A stretch of 64,000 nt of DNA from an uncultured Pelagibacteraceae bacterium (lineage in GTDB: Bacteria; Pseudomonadota; Alphaproteobacteria; Pelagibacterales; Pelagibacteraceae). Both the position numbers and the translations under genes were made by a program. Location: contig CACBFA010000002.1 of assembly GCA_902538525.1 (NCBI GenBank), positions 1-64,000 on the forward strand, in the 5' to 3' direction. Position 1 is the stretch's first letter. Every line of letters starts with the position of its first letter. This document shows positions 9,615 through 19,694 of this stretch, in pieces. The notes under the pieces are model-generated. The model did no database searches. It saw nothing but the letters and a program-made list of their open reading frames with translations, and was not told where the DNA came from.

Positions 9615-9629
9615 TGTTATATTATAACA
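9615..9629. promoter_or_regulatory. Zur-box-like site 2 (TGTTATATTATAACA)
   Basis: Perfect 7-1-7 palindrome matching the known Zur consensus core TGTTATANTATAACA. Confidence 0.78.
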
Positions 9630-9648
9630 ATTAACACTAAATTAAATT

Positions 9649-10794
9649 ATGAAAAACTTAAAAAAATCAACATTAATAATTACAATATTATCTTTTTTAG
9701 CTCTTTTTACATCAGCAAAAGCAGAAATAAAAGTTGTAGCTTCAATTAAGCCTATACACTCTTTAGCTAGCTATCTGATGGATGGAGTTGCTAAACCAGA
9801 CCTAATAGTCGATGGATATTCTTCACCACATGGATTCCCGTTAAAACCATCTCATGCAAAGATGTTACAAGAAGCTGATCTTATTTTTTGGGTAGGTGAA
9901 GATCTAGAAAACTTCATGGAAAAACCATTAGATTCAATTGCAAAAAAAGCTGAAAAAATTGAATTAATGGAAATTAAAGGTCTTAATAAATTAAAATTCA
10001 GAGAACGAAATATTTTTGGTGATCATGATGATCATGACGATCACGACCACAAAAAAAAAGACGGTCATAAAGAAGACGACCACGATGATCATGACCATAA
10101 AAAGAAAGATGGACATGACGACCACGATGATCATGACCACAAAAAAAAAGACGGTCATAAAGAAGATGACCACGATGATCATGACCATAAAAAGAAAGAT
10201 GGGCATGACGATCATGATGACCATGGACATAAAAAGAAAGATGACCATGATGACCACGATGATCATGCAGGACATGAAGGTCACCACCACGGTGAGCATG
10301 ACCCACATATTTGGTTAGATCCAATGAATGCTAAAGTTATATTAAATGAAATGGCAGAGCATTTAATTGAAAATGATGCTAAGAACGCATCAAAATATAA
10401 AAGCAATTTAAAGAAAGCACTAAAAGATATTGATAAACTTGTTAGTGACGTCTCTTCTGAATTAAATCAGAGTGTTGCATCAATTGTTTTCCATGATGCT
10501 TACCAATATTTTGAGAAAAGATTTAATGTTAATATATTGGGTGCTTTTACAGTTAATACAGATGTAATGCCAGGAGCAGAACAATTGGCTGAAATCAGAG
10601 AAATAATTGAGCATGATAAAGTAGCTTGTGTATTTTCTGAACCACAGTTTAATCCAAATATCATTAAAGCTGTAGCAAAAGATATGAATATTAAAACTGG
10701 TGTTGTAGACCCATTAGGAGCTACTTTGGATCCTGGAAAAGACTTATATTTTGATTTAATCAGAAATATGTCTAAATCTTTTAAAGGTTGTTAA
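9649..10794 (+). CDS. znuA: Zinc ABC transporter substrate-binding protein ZnuA with extended His/Asp-rich loop
   Basis: Signal peptide, KPIHSLASYLMDG, HDPHIWLDPMNAKVI, DVMPGAEQ; charged His-rich insert. Confidence 0.95.
   Translation: MKNLKKSTLIITILSFLALFTSAKAEIKVVASIKPIHSLASYLMDGVAKPDLIVDGYSSPHGFPLKPSHAKMLQEADLIFWVGEDLENFMEKPLDSIAKKAEKIELMEIKGLNKLKFRERNIFGDHDDHDDHDHKKKDGHKEDDHDDHDHKKKDGHDDHDDHDHKKKDGHKEDDHDDHDHKKKDGHDDHDDHGHKKKDDHDDHDDHAGHEGHHHGEHDPHIWLDPMNAKVILNEMAEHLIENDAKNASKYKSNLKKALKDIDKLVSDVSSELNQSVASIVFHDAYQYFEKRFNVNILGAFTVNTDVMPGAEQLAEIREIIEHDKVACVFSEPQFNPNIIKAVAKDMNIKTGVVDPLGATLDPGKDLYFDLIRNMSKSFKGC
10039..10218 (+). repeat. Two 90-nt tandem repeats encoding 30-aa units DHDHKKKDGHKEDDHDDHDHKKKDGHDDHD, flanked by further partial units
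   Basis: Residues 131-160 and 161-190 of ZnuA are identical in protein and near-identical in DNA; the wider low-complexity region is about 10018-10300. Confidence 0.9.
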
Positions 10795-10837
10795 TTAAAA
10801 ATTGAACTTTTGCCGTAAATAATATCTAATATTATTT

Positions 10838-11836
10838 ATGGCAACCGTTCCTTTAAGTTTAGAAGAAATTTTCCATTTAGCTAAAAAAACGTTAGTAGCT
10901 AATGGTTGTGATGAAGAAACAGCAGATACCTTATCTACTTTAATCAAAAATGCTGAAAGAGATGGATCATTATCTCATGGTCTATTTAGATTACCCGCTT
11001 ATATTTCTGGTTTAAAAAGTGGAAAAATTAATGGCAAAGCTAGACCAGTGATTTCAAAATTAACCGCTAGTGTTGTTAAAGCAGATGGAAAAAATAGTCT
11101 TGCCCCAATGGTTTTAAAATATGGAATACCAGAACTTGTTAAAGCTGCAAAAGAAAATGGAGTAGCTGTTTTAGCAATTACTAATTCTCATCATATGGCT
11201 GCGATGTGGCCTGAGACTGAAGCAATAGCAGAGCAAGGACTTGTTGCTTTTGCTTGTACATCATACAAGCCAGCAGTTGCACCAGCAGGAGCAATTAAAC
11301 CTTTATTTGGAACAAACCCAATTTCATTTGCTTGGCCAAGAAAAAATAAACCTCCTGTAGTTTATGATATGGCTACTGCATCGATGGCAATGGGAGAAGT
11401 TCAAGTTGCAAAAAGAGAAGGGCACAAAGTTCCAATTGGGACTGGTTTAACTAAAGATGGAAAAGAAACAACAGATCCTGGTGAAATAGCAGATGGTGGA
11501 GTTTTGTTGCCATTTGGCGGCTATAAAGGCTCAGGAATAGCAATGATGGTTGAATTACTTGCTGGAGCCTTAGTTGGAGATAATTTTAGTTATGAGACGG
11601 CTGAGAAGGATACAGATGATGGTGGACCACCAAGTGGTGGAGAGTTTATTTTAGCTATATCTCCTGACAAATTAACAAATTCTGATTGGGATAGTCATTC
11701 AAATAAATTCTTTGAGAAAATGAAATCAATGGGAGAGGTTAGGTTGCCTGGTGAAAGACGTCACAAAAACAGATTAGATACTGGACCTAGAAATATTAAT
11801 GAGGAACTTGTTAATAAAATAAAATCTTTAAGTTAA
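10838..11836 (+). CDS. Malate/L-lactate dehydrogenase family (Ldh2/YlbC-like) oxidoreductase
   Basis: AERDGSLSHGLFRLPAYISGLKSGKINGKARP, GTNPISFAWPR, LPFGGYKGSGIAMMVELLAGAL. Confidence 0.88.
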   Translation: MATVPLSLEEIFHLAKKTLVANGCDEETADTLSTLIKNAERDGSLSHGLFRLPAYISGLKSGKINGKARPVISKLTASVVKADGKNSLAPMVLKYGIPELVKAAKENGVAVLAITNSHHMAAMWPETEAIAEQGLVAFACTSYKPAVAPAGAIKPLFGTNPISFAWPRKNKPPVVYDMATASMAMGEVQVAKREGHKVPIGTGLTKDGKETTDPGEIADGGVLLPFGGYKGSGIAMMVELLAGALVGDNFSYETAEKDTDDGGPPSGGEFILAISPDKLTNSDWDSHSNKFFEKMKSMGEVRLPGERRHKNRLDTGPRNINEELVNKIKSLS

Positions 11837-12604
11837 TTCAATTTCAATTGGTGTATGATCCGAAGGTTTTTGTCTTTCACGAGGAAATTTGTTAATTTTA
11901 ACATCTTTCACAAGATTTATAATTGAGTTTGAAACTAAGAAATGATCAATTCTCATGCCATTATTTTTTTGCCATGCACCGCTTGTGTAATCCCAAAACG
12001 TATATCCTTCTTTGTCTGGATGAATATATCTATATGCATCATGAAAACCTAAACTTAATAATTCCCTTAATTTTTTTCTTATCTCTAGTCTAAACAAAGC
12101 ATCATTTTCATATCCTTTAGGATTATGAACATCTTCTGCAGATGGAATTATATTAAAATCACCACCAATAATTATATTTTCCTTTTTTTTTAAATAACCT
12201 TTTAACTTCTTAATTAAACTTTCTAGCCAATATAATTTGTAAGTATATTTTTCTGTATCAACTGGATTTCCATTAGGTGTGTAAATATTTATTAATTTAA
12301 TAGTTTTTGATTTATGTTTTAGATCAGCTGTAATAATTCTAGATTGTTTATTTTTGTCTTTAAAAATATCTTTTTCAATTTTATCTAATTTTTTTTTAGA
12401 AATTATCGCAACCCCATTATATGATTTTTGACCAAATACATAATTTTGATAATTTGATTTTTCAAAGTCTTCGTAAGGATAGTTTTCATCTTGAGCTTTG
12501 ATCTCTTGCATCATTAAAATATCTGGTGAATATTTTTTTAGATACTCTTTAATATTTTCAATTCTTGCTCTTACAGAGTTAACATTCCAGGAACTAATTA
12601 TCAT
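11828..12604 (-). CDS. xth: Exodeoxyribonuclease III
   Basis: MIISSWNVNSVRARIENIKEYL, MMQEIKAQDENYP, GGDFNIIPSAEDVHNP, SDHTPIEIEL; start placed at 12604. Confidence 0.92.
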   Translation of the reverse strand: MIISSWNVNSVRARIENIKEYLKKYSPDILMMQEIKAQDENYPYEDFEKSNYQNYVFGQKSYNGVAIISKKKLDKIEKDIFKDKNKQSRIITADLKHKSKTIKLINIYTPNGNPVDTEKYTYKLYWLESLIKKLKGYLKKKENIIIGGDFNIIPSAEDVHNPKGYENDALFRLEIRKKLRELLSLGFHDAYRYIHPDKEGYTFWDYTSGAWQKNNGMRIDHFLVSNSIINLVKDVKINKFPRERQKPSDHTPIEIELT

Positions 12605-12921
12605 TAAAGCGAGAAAGATACGCCACAACCACAAGAAGATTTGCTTTGCGGGTTGTTTATTTTAAAAGAATCTCCGATTAATTCTTTTACAAAATCAACT
12701 TCAGATCCTTTTAGTAAATCTGCCGATGTTTTGTCGATAAGGATATTATCTTGTTGTAGATCATCATCCTTAGCAGAGTTATCAAATGAGAAATCATATT
12801 GAAATCCAGAGCATCCACCCCCTTTAATAGCGATTCTAAAAAATGATCCTTTATCTTTTGATGATAGAAGATGGTTTATCTGCTTTATAGCATTATCTGT
12901 AAATTTAATTTCTTTAATCAT
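12604..12921 (-). CDS. erpA: HesB/IscA-family iron-sulfur cluster insertion protein (ErpA-like)
   Basis: GGGCSGFQYDFSFD and SSCGCGVSFSL; internal start MIKEIKFTDNAIKQI at 12921. Confidence 0.88.
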   Translation of the reverse strand: MIKEIKFTDNAIKQINHLLSSKDKGSFFRIAIKGGGCSGFQYDFSFDNSAKDDDLQQDNILIDKTSADLLKGSEVDFVKELIGDSFKINNPQSKSSCGCGVSFSL

Positions 12922-12971
12922 AATTAAACATTGATAAAAACAATATAATAATATTTTGCCATTTTTAAAGA

Positions 12972-14090
12972 ATGAAAAATTACTCAAAATTAGGAACATT
13001 TGCTTCAAAAGGTAGATTGTTCAAAGAAGCGAGCAATCCTTTCAGATCACCTTTTCAAAGAGATAGAGATAGAATAATTCATTCTACCTCTTTTAGAAGA
13101 TTGAAACACAAAACTCAGGTATTTGTGAATACTGAAGGAGATCATTATAGAACCAGAATCACGCATTCCATTGAAGTTTCACAAATTGCTAGAACAATTG
13201 CTAAATACTTAGGTTTAAATGATGATTTAGCTGAAACATTAAGCTTAGCTCATGATTTAGGTCATACCCCTTTTGGTCATGCAGGAGAAGAGTCCCTAAA
13301 TGAATGTATGTATGAATATGGGGGATTTGACCACAACCTTCAAACACTTAGGATAGTAATGTTCATTGAAAATAAATATTTTAAATTTGAAGGTCTTAAT
13401 TTAACATTAGAAACGTTAGATGGTCTTATTAAACATAATGGTCCGGTAACAAAGCTAGTCAAAATAAATAATTTAATTGGTTTGAAAAATTTAAAAAATA
13501 AAATTAATTTTTCAAAAAACTCTTCACTGGAGGCTCAAATTGCATCTATATCTGATGACGTTGCATACAATAACCATGATATTCAAGATGGAATAAAAGC
13601 TAAATTGTTTAAGTTAAACGATCTTAAACAAATCTCTTTTTTTGATGAAATTTTAAAATCATATAAAAATAAATTAAAGAGTGAAAATAATGATATTCTT
13701 GTATATCAAACTATAAGAGATTCTATAAATTTAATGGTTCAAGACTTAATAAAAACAACGACAAGAAATATTTTAGTGAATAAAATATCTACAAAAAAAG
13801 ATGTATCAAATAAAAAAAATCAAATTGTTGATTTTTCCAACAAATTAAAAATAACTATAAATGAGATTAGAGATTTCCTTAGAATAACTATGTACAATAA
13901 TAAAAATGTACTAAAAAAAAATAACGAAGGAAAAAAGATAATTAAAAAGCTTTTTAATGTAATTAACAAAAATCCAAAAAAGTACATTAAAAATAAATAT
14001 TTAAAAACTAAGAAAGAAAGAGCTATATCTGATTATATTTCTGGTATGACTGATAGGTACGCCATACAATTATATAGAACATCAAAATGA
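12972..14090 (+). CDS. dgt: Deoxyguanosinetriphosphate triphosphohydrolase-like protein
   Basis: RDRDRIIHSTSFRRLKHKTQVFVNTEGDHYRTRITHSIEVSQIAR; HD motif LAHDLGHTPFGH. Confidence 0.93.
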   Translation: MKNYSKLGTFASKGRLFKEASNPFRSPFQRDRDRIIHSTSFRRLKHKTQVFVNTEGDHYRTRITHSIEVSQIARTIAKYLGLNDDLAETLSLAHDLGHTPFGHAGEESLNECMYEYGGFDHNLQTLRIVMFIENKYFKFEGLNLTLETLDGLIKHNGPVTKLVKINNLIGLKNLKNKINFSKNSSLEAQIASISDDVAYNNHDIQDGIKAKLFKLNDLKQISFFDEILKSYKNKLKSENNDILVYQTIRDSINLMVQDLIKTTTRNILVNKISTKKDVSNKKNQIVDFSNKLKITINEIRDFLRITMYNNKNVLKKNNEGKKIIKKLFNVINKNPKKYIKNKYLKTKKERAISDYISGMTDRYAIQLYRTSK

Positions 14091-15817
14091 ATATATTTGA
14101 GGAATACTTAAATAAAATTTTAGATAAAATTAAATTAGCAAGTGAAGAAAAGCTAATTTTATTACCTGAAAGTTTATCTGGTATAAACGTAGACATACCT
14201 CCTAAAAAATTTAAGTGCGATCTGTCAACTAATGTTGCAATGGTTTTATCTAAAATAAATAATCAACCACCAATTAAAATTGCTGAAAAATTAAAAGATA
14301 TTATTTTTAAAGACGATAATAATATTGAGAAGATAGAAATAGCAAAGCCTGGATTTATAAATATTATTTTAAAAAAAGAGTTTTGGACTTCATTTCTCTT
14401 AAATATAAATAACCTTAATAATTTTGGTGCAGCACTTAAGGGCTCTAAAAAGAAGCATTTAATTGAATTCGTGTCTGCAAATCCTACTGGACCATTACAC
14501 GTTGGTCATTGTAGAGGTGCTATTTTAGGTGATGTTATCTCTAATTTGCTAAAATTTAACAATCAAGAAGTTGTAAAAGAATATTATGTAAATGATCATG
14601 GTAATCAAATTTTACATTTTACTAGATCTGTATATTTGAGAATAAAAGAAAAATTAGATAATCAAACTTTTCCACTAAATGAGGATGATTTATATCCAGG
14701 AGAATACATCAAGGATATAGCCCAACATATTATAGATAATAATAAAGATTTACAATTTGATGATTATGAAAAAATAAAGTTAACACTTACTAAATTATCA
14801 ATTACAGAGTCACTTAAACTCATTAAGACCAATTTAAATAATTTGGGAATTATTCATGATAATTTTGCGAGTGAGACCGAAATAGTTGAAAATAAAGAGG
14901 TTGATAAGGTTATTGAGAAACTTAAAAATGACAAATTTGTATATATAGGAAAAATCAAAGCTCCAGAAGGAGAAGACACAACTAATTGGGTAGAAAGAGA
15001 TCAGTTACTTTTTAGATCGACAGATTTTGGAGATGATAAAGATAGGGCATTACAAAAATCTGACAACACATGGACTTATTTTGCTGGAGATGTTGCGTAT
15101 CATAATACAAAACTAAACAGAAAATTTGATAAATTAATAAATATTTTAGGAGCGGATCATGCGGGTTATATAAAAAGAATTACATCTGTTGTTGAAGCAT
15201 TATCTGGAGAAAAAAATAAATTAATTTGCAAAGTAAGCCAACTTGTTAAGTTAATAAAAGATGGCAAACCTTTTAAAATGTCTAAAAGAAAAGGTGATTA
15301 CATTACCGTTGAAGATTTAATTTCTGAAGTTGGAAAAGATGCAACAAGATTTATTATGCTAAGTAGAAGCAATGATGCTGAATTAGATTTTGATTTTACA
15401 AAAGTAAAAGAAAAATCTAAAGACAATCCGCTTTATTATGTTCAATATTGTTATGCTAGAATTTCATCGGTTTTTAGAAATATAAATAAAAATATTGATG
15501 ACAAGATTGATAATGAAAATAATAATATGCAATTTAATAATGAAGAAATTGAAATTTTTAAAAAAATATCTGAATGGCCTAAATGTGTAGAAATTTCCAC
15601 TAAAAAACTAGAACCTCATAGGATCCCTGTATATTTATATGAGTTATCATCTCAGTTTCATTCCTATTGGAATATGGGAAAAGATGATGTTGAAAAAAGA
15701 TTTATCAATGATGATAAAACAATAAATATAGAAAAACTAATATTTTTAAAATCTATTGCAAAAACAATTAAAACTGGAATGGATATTATAGGTGTTGATA
15801 CACCTGAAAAAATGTAA
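14087..15817 (+). CDS. argS: Arginyl-tRNA synthetase
   Basis: VEFVSANPTGPLHVGHCRGAILGDVISN, KMSKRKGDYITVEDLI. Confidence 0.96.
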   Translation: MNIFEEYLNKILDKIKLASEEKLILLPESLSGINVDIPPKKFKCDLSTNVAMVLSKINNQPPIKIAEKLKDIIFKDDNNIEKIEIAKPGFINIILKKEFWTSFLLNINNLNNFGAALKGSKKKHLIEFVSANPTGPLHVGHCRGAILGDVISNLLKFNNQEVVKEYYVNDHGNQILHFTRSVYLRIKEKLDNQTFPLNEDDLYPGEYIKDIAQHIIDNNKDLQFDDYEKIKLTLTKLSITESLKLIKTNLNNLGIIHDNFASETEIVENKEVDKVIEKLKNDKFVYIGKIKAPEGEDTTNWVERDQLLFRSTDFGDDKDRALQKSDNTWTYFAGDVAYHNTKLNRKFDKLINILGADHAGYIKRITSVVEALSGEKNKLICKVSQLVKLIKDGKPFKMSKRKGDYITVEDLISEVGKDATRFIMLSRSNDAELDFDFTKVKEKSKDNPLYYVQYCYARISSVFRNINKNIDDKIDNENNNMQFNNEEIEIFKKISEWPKCVEISTKKLEPHRIPVYLYELSSQFHSYWNMGKDDVEKRFINDDKTINIEKLIFLKSIAKTIKTGMDIIGVDTPEKM

Positions 15818-16074
15818 TGCTAAAAGAGCTCAAATATCTATTTTATTTAATAATTATATTTTTCTTTCTATTTTTTACTCTAAGATATTATTTTTCAGAC
15901 GACAATTTCAAAAAATCATATAGAGCAGTTTCAAGTATTGATGAAAAAATATCATCTAACGAAAATAATCTATTTATTCTTAAAAATGATACGGACAACA
16001 TTATTGAATATGTAGAATACAAAAATAAAAACACAAAAAAATATTCTTTTTGGGAATTGTTATATAATGATTAA
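15817..16074 (+). CDS. Short membrane-anchored protein between argS and nagZ (SPOR-protein position)
   Basis: Single N-terminal TM plus a short tail; position normally held by a SPOR-domain protein in alphaproteobacteria. Confidence 0.6.
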   Translation: MLKELKYLFYLIIIFFFLFFTLRYYFSDDNFKKSYRAVSSIDEKISSNENNLFILKNDTDNIIEYVEYKNKNTKKYSFWELLYND

Positions 16075-17017
16075 AAAAACTAGAGCTTTTATATGTGGTA
16101 TTAGTGGACATAATTTAAAAAAAAGTGAAGTAAGTTTTTTAAAAAAATATAAGCCATGGGGAATAATCCTTTTTTCAAGAAATATAAAATCACTCAATCA
16201 AGTTCAAAAATTAACTGGTTCGATTAAAAAAATATTTAAAAACTCTAATTATCCAATTCTAATTGACGAAGAAGGTGGAAGAGTAAGTAGATTAAGAAAA
16301 TTCATAGATAATTCCATTTTTAGTGCAAAATATTTTGGTGATTTATATTCAAAAGATAGAAAAAAATTTGATATTTATTTCAATGTTTATGTTAAGCAAA
16401 TATCCTATTTGTTAAGACTTATTGGTATTAATATTAATACAGTTCCCGTATTGGATTTAAGACGAAATAAGTCTCATAAAATTATAGGTGATCGATCCTA
16501 TTCAAATGATAAAAAAACTCTGTCTAAAATTGGCGATATATCTATCGAAAAATTTCACCAAAATAGGGTTGGTACAGTAATTAAACATCTTCCAGGTCAT
16601 GGTTTAGCTAAAGTTGATAGTCATTACAAATTACCAATTATAGACAAAGATCTAAAGTATCTTAAAAAATATGATTTTTTTCCATTTACCAAAAAAAAAT
16701 CTGTTTTAGGTATGACCGGTCACTTGTTGTTTAAGAAACTTGATCCGATAAATAACGTTTCACATTCTAAAAAAATCATAAAAATGATTAGAAGAGAAAT
16801 ATCATTCAAGGGAATATTAATGTCAGATGATATTTCTATGGGCGCTCTTAAAGGTAATTTAAAAAATAACGTTATTAAATCTTTTCGTTCAGGTTGTAAT
16901 TTGGTGCTTCATTGCAATGGAAAAATGAGAGAAATGAATGTGGTAGGTCAAAATTCACCTTATATCGATGATTTTATTGTAAAAAAAACTTCTAAATTAA
17001 TTCAAATAATAAGTTAA
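16067..17017 (+). CDS. nagZ: Beta-N-acetylhexosaminidase (GH3)
   Basis: RAFICGISGHNLKKSE, LIDEEGGRVSRL, GTVIKHLPGHGLAKVDSH, ILMSDDISMGAL. Confidence 0.92.
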   Translation: MIKKTRAFICGISGHNLKKSEVSFLKKYKPWGIILFSRNIKSLNQVQKLTGSIKKIFKNSNYPILIDEEGGRVSRLRKFIDNSIFSAKYFGDLYSKDRKKFDIYFNVYVKQISYLLRLIGININTVPVLDLRRNKSHKIIGDRSYSNDKKTLSKIGDISIEKFHQNRVGTVIKHLPGHGLAKVDSHYKLPIIDKDLKYLKKYDFFPFTKKKSVLGMTGHLLFKKLDPINNVSHSKKIIKMIRREISFKGILMSDDISMGALKGNLKNNVIKSFRSGCNLVLHCNGKMREMNVVGQNSPYIDDFIVKKTSKLIQIIS

Positions 17018-17027
17018 ATTTAAATCC

Positions 17028-17759
17028 ATGAGTGATTCTTTAGAATTTAATGTTGATCTTAGTAATTACTCTGGATCATTAGAAATACTTTTAGATTTAG
17101 CAAAATCACAAAAAGTTGATTTGGAAAATATATCAATCACCAAATTAGCAGATCAATTTCATGATTTTATAACAAAAACTGAAAATTTAAATTTAGAATT
17201 AGCCTCAGAATATTTGCTAATGGCTACTTGGTTAACTTATCTTAAATCTAAATTACTATTACCAGAAACAGAAGAAGAGGAATTTAAAGCTCTTGAAGTT
17301 GCAGAAAAATTAAAACTCCAACTTAAAAAACTAGAATTAATAAGATTGTTGTCCTCTCAGATGTTGAGTAGAAAAAGATTAGGAAAAGATATTTTTATGA
17401 GAGGTTCAAAAAGTGGAATGAGATCAATTTATAATTCTCAATATTCATTAACATTGTTTGAATTATTAAAAACGTATTCGAATATCGTAATGACAAAAGA
17501 TTTTCAGAGAATGAATATTCCAAAACTTCCAGTATTTACCACTGAAGAAGGAATTAAAGTCATAAAAGAATTTTATAATAATTTAAATGATTGGAAAAAT
17601 ATGACTGATTTAATACCAAAAAATTTTAGAAATTCTAAAACTATAAGTAAGACAGGTAATGCAGGAATTTTTGCTGGATCTTTAGAGCTTGCAAAAGAAG
17701 GTAATATATCTATTAAACAAGATAATTTATTTGAGGACATATATATTAAAAAAATCTAA
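17028..17759 (+). CDS. scpA: Segregation and condensation protein A
   Basis: SGSLEILLDLAKSQKVDLENISITKLADQF. Confidence 0.92.
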   Translation: MSDSLEFNVDLSNYSGSLEILLDLAKSQKVDLENISITKLADQFHDFITKTENLNLELASEYLLMATWLTYLKSKLLLPETEEEEFKALEVAEKLKLQLKKLELIRLLSSQMLSRKRLGKDIFMRGSKSGMRSIYNSQYSLTLFELLKTYSNIVMTKDFQRMNIPKLPVFTTEEGIKVIKEFYNNLNDWKNMTDLIPKNFRNSKTISKTGNAGIFAGSLELAKEGNISIKQDNLFEDIYIKKI

Positions 17760-18451
17760 TGAATAAATTAAAAAAAAATAATGTTGTATCTTTTCCATCT
17801 AAATTAAGCGATGTTGATAAAGAAATAGAGGCTATTGTTTTTGCAGCTGCAGAGCCTTTAAATATTGAAACTATTGAAAATAAAATTTCAAAAAAGACAG
17901 ATGTTGAAAAATCTTTACTAAAACTTCAGAATTTTTATTCTGATCGTGGAATAAATTTAGTCTGTATATCCAATAAGTGGTCTTTTAGAACTTCACCAAA
18001 TTTATCCTCATTAATGTCTCAACAAAAAACTGTTGAAAAAAAATTATCAAAGGCTGCGATAGAAACACTTGCAATTATTGTTTATCATCAACCAGTCACT
18101 AGAGCTGAAATAGAAGAAATTCGTGGAGTTGCGTTTGGAAATAATACACTTGAGATATTGATGGAATTGAACTGGGTTAGACCTCAAGGTCGAAAAGATG
18201 CCCCTGGTAAACCTATTCAATATGGAACAACAGATGACTTTTTAAGTCATTTCAATCTTCAAAAATTGTCAGATCTTCCAACCGTTGATGAATTAGGAAC
18301 CGCAGGTCTTATTGATACATCTAGTGTAGATGCATCTATATTTGGAACAGGCAAATTCTATAAAGAAAAACAAGAGGATAAAAAGGAAAATATATACTCC
18401 GATATAGATGAGATGCTTAATAGCACTCTTAATACCGATAACGATAAATAA
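17759..18451 (+). CDS. scpB: Segregation and condensation protein B
   Basis: AIETLAIIVYHQPVTRAEIEEIRGV, WVRPQGRKDAPGKPIQYGTTDDFL. Confidence 0.93.
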   Translation: MNKLKKNNVVSFPSKLSDVDKEIEAIVFAAAEPLNIETIENKISKKTDVEKSLLKLQNFYSDRGINLVCISNKWSFRTSPNLSSLMSQQKTVEKKLSKAAIETLAIIVYHQPVTRAEIEEIRGVAFGNNTLEILMELNWVRPQGRKDAPGKPIQYGTTDDFLSHFNLQKLSDLPTVDELGTAGLIDTSSVDASIFGTGKFYKEKQEDKKENIYSDIDEMLNSTLNTDNDK

Positions 18452-18493
18452 AAAAATAGTTTTAAAACTAAAATTATAAGGTTATAAGTAATT

Positions 18494-18691
18494 ATGAGTA
18501 TAGGATTTTGGCAAATTGCAATTGTAGTAATTTTAGTAGTATTACTTTTTGGTAGAGGTAAAATCTCTAGTCTTATGGGTGATGTTGCTAAAGGAATTAA
18601 AAGTTTTAAAAAAGGTATGGCTACAGATGCTACAGAAGATAGCCAACCAAAAAATATATCTGAAAATCAAGACTCAGACAAAAAAGAGTAA
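18494..18691 (+). CDS. tatA: Sec-independent translocase TatA
   Basis: [38 protein letters not shown]. Confidence 0.93.
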   Translation: MSIGFWQIAIVVILVVLLFGRGKISSLMGDVAKGIKSFKKGMATDATEDSQPKNISENQDSDKKE

Positions 18692-18694
18692 TCA

Positions 18695-18931
18695 ATGCCA
18701 CAGATCGGCTGGTTTGAAATATTAATAATAGTTTCTATTGCAATAATAGTTGTAGGACCAAAAGACTTTCCTGTGATGTTAAAAAAAGTTGGATCATGGA
18801 TAGGTTCAGCCAAAAGATATTTTTCAGATGTTCAAAATCAAGTTACAGAAATAACGGATGTTTCAATTAAAGAAGAATTAAAAAAAAATACTGAAATTAT
18901 GAAAGAGGATAAACCTAAAGATGACAGCTAA
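18695..18931 (+). CDS. tatB: Sec-independent translocase TatB
   Basis: IGWFEILIIVSIAIIVVGPKDFPVMLKKVG. Confidence 0.92.
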   Translation: MPQIGWFEILIIVSIAIIVVGPKDFPVMLKKVGSWIGSAKRYFSDVQNQVTEITDVSIKEELKKNTEIMKEDKPKDDS

Positions 18932-19694
18932 AAAAAAAGAAACAGGTTTTATAAGTCATCTTACTGAATTAAGACAAAGACTAATAAATTCATTTATCTT
19001 CTTAGCAGTATTATTTGTGGTTTGTTACTATTTCTCTGAATACATATATGGATTTTTAGTTGAACCGTACGCTAATGCTGTAAAGGATGATAATGTTGAT
19101 AGAAGATTAATCTTTACCGCTCTTCAAGAAACATTTTTAACATATCTTAAAGTTTCTTTTTTTGCTGCTTTCTTTGTGACCAGTCCATATATCCTTATTC
19201 AAATTTGGAAATTTATTGCACCAGGATTATACACCCATGAAAAGAAAGCAATTATGCCTTACTTAGTAATTACACCAATACTTTTTTTACTAGGAGGTAT
19301 GCTTGTTTATTATCTAATTATGCCACTAGCATTTAAATTCTTTTTATCATTTGAAAGTGCGGGACTTGGGACTAGCTTACCGATTCAATTAGAAGCTAAA
19401 GTAAATGAATACTTATCTCTTGTGATGAAGTTAATTTTTGCATTTGGATTAAGTTTTCAGCTACCAGTTGTATTAAGTTTGCTTGCAAGAATAGGAGTTG
19501 TAAATTCAACTTATTTAAGAGAAAGAAGAAAATATTTCGTTGTAATAATATTTGCTGCTGCTGCAATATTAACTCCACCAGATCCAATTACGCAAATAGG
19601 TTTAGCAATACCTTTGTTAATTTTATATGAATTATCAATTTTTTCTGTAAATATTATCGAAAAGAAAGCTCAAGAGAGAAATGCACAATATTAA
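18921..19694 (+). CDS. tatC: Sec-independent translocase TatC
   Basis: FISHLTELRQRLINSF, multi-TM, FAAAAILTPPDPITQI. Confidence 0.95.
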   Translation: MTAKKKETGFISHLTELRQRLINSFIFLAVLFVVCYYFSEYIYGFLVEPYANAVKDDNVDRRLIFTALQETFLTYLKVSFFAAFFVTSPYILIQIWKFIAPGLYTHEKKAIMPYLVITPILFLLGGMLVYYLIMPLAFKFFLSFESAGLGTSLPIQLEAKVNEYLSLVMKLIFAFGLSFQLPVVLSLLARIGVVNSTYLRERRKYFVVIIFAAAAILTPPDPITQIGLAIPLLILYELSIFSVNIIEKKAQERNAQY

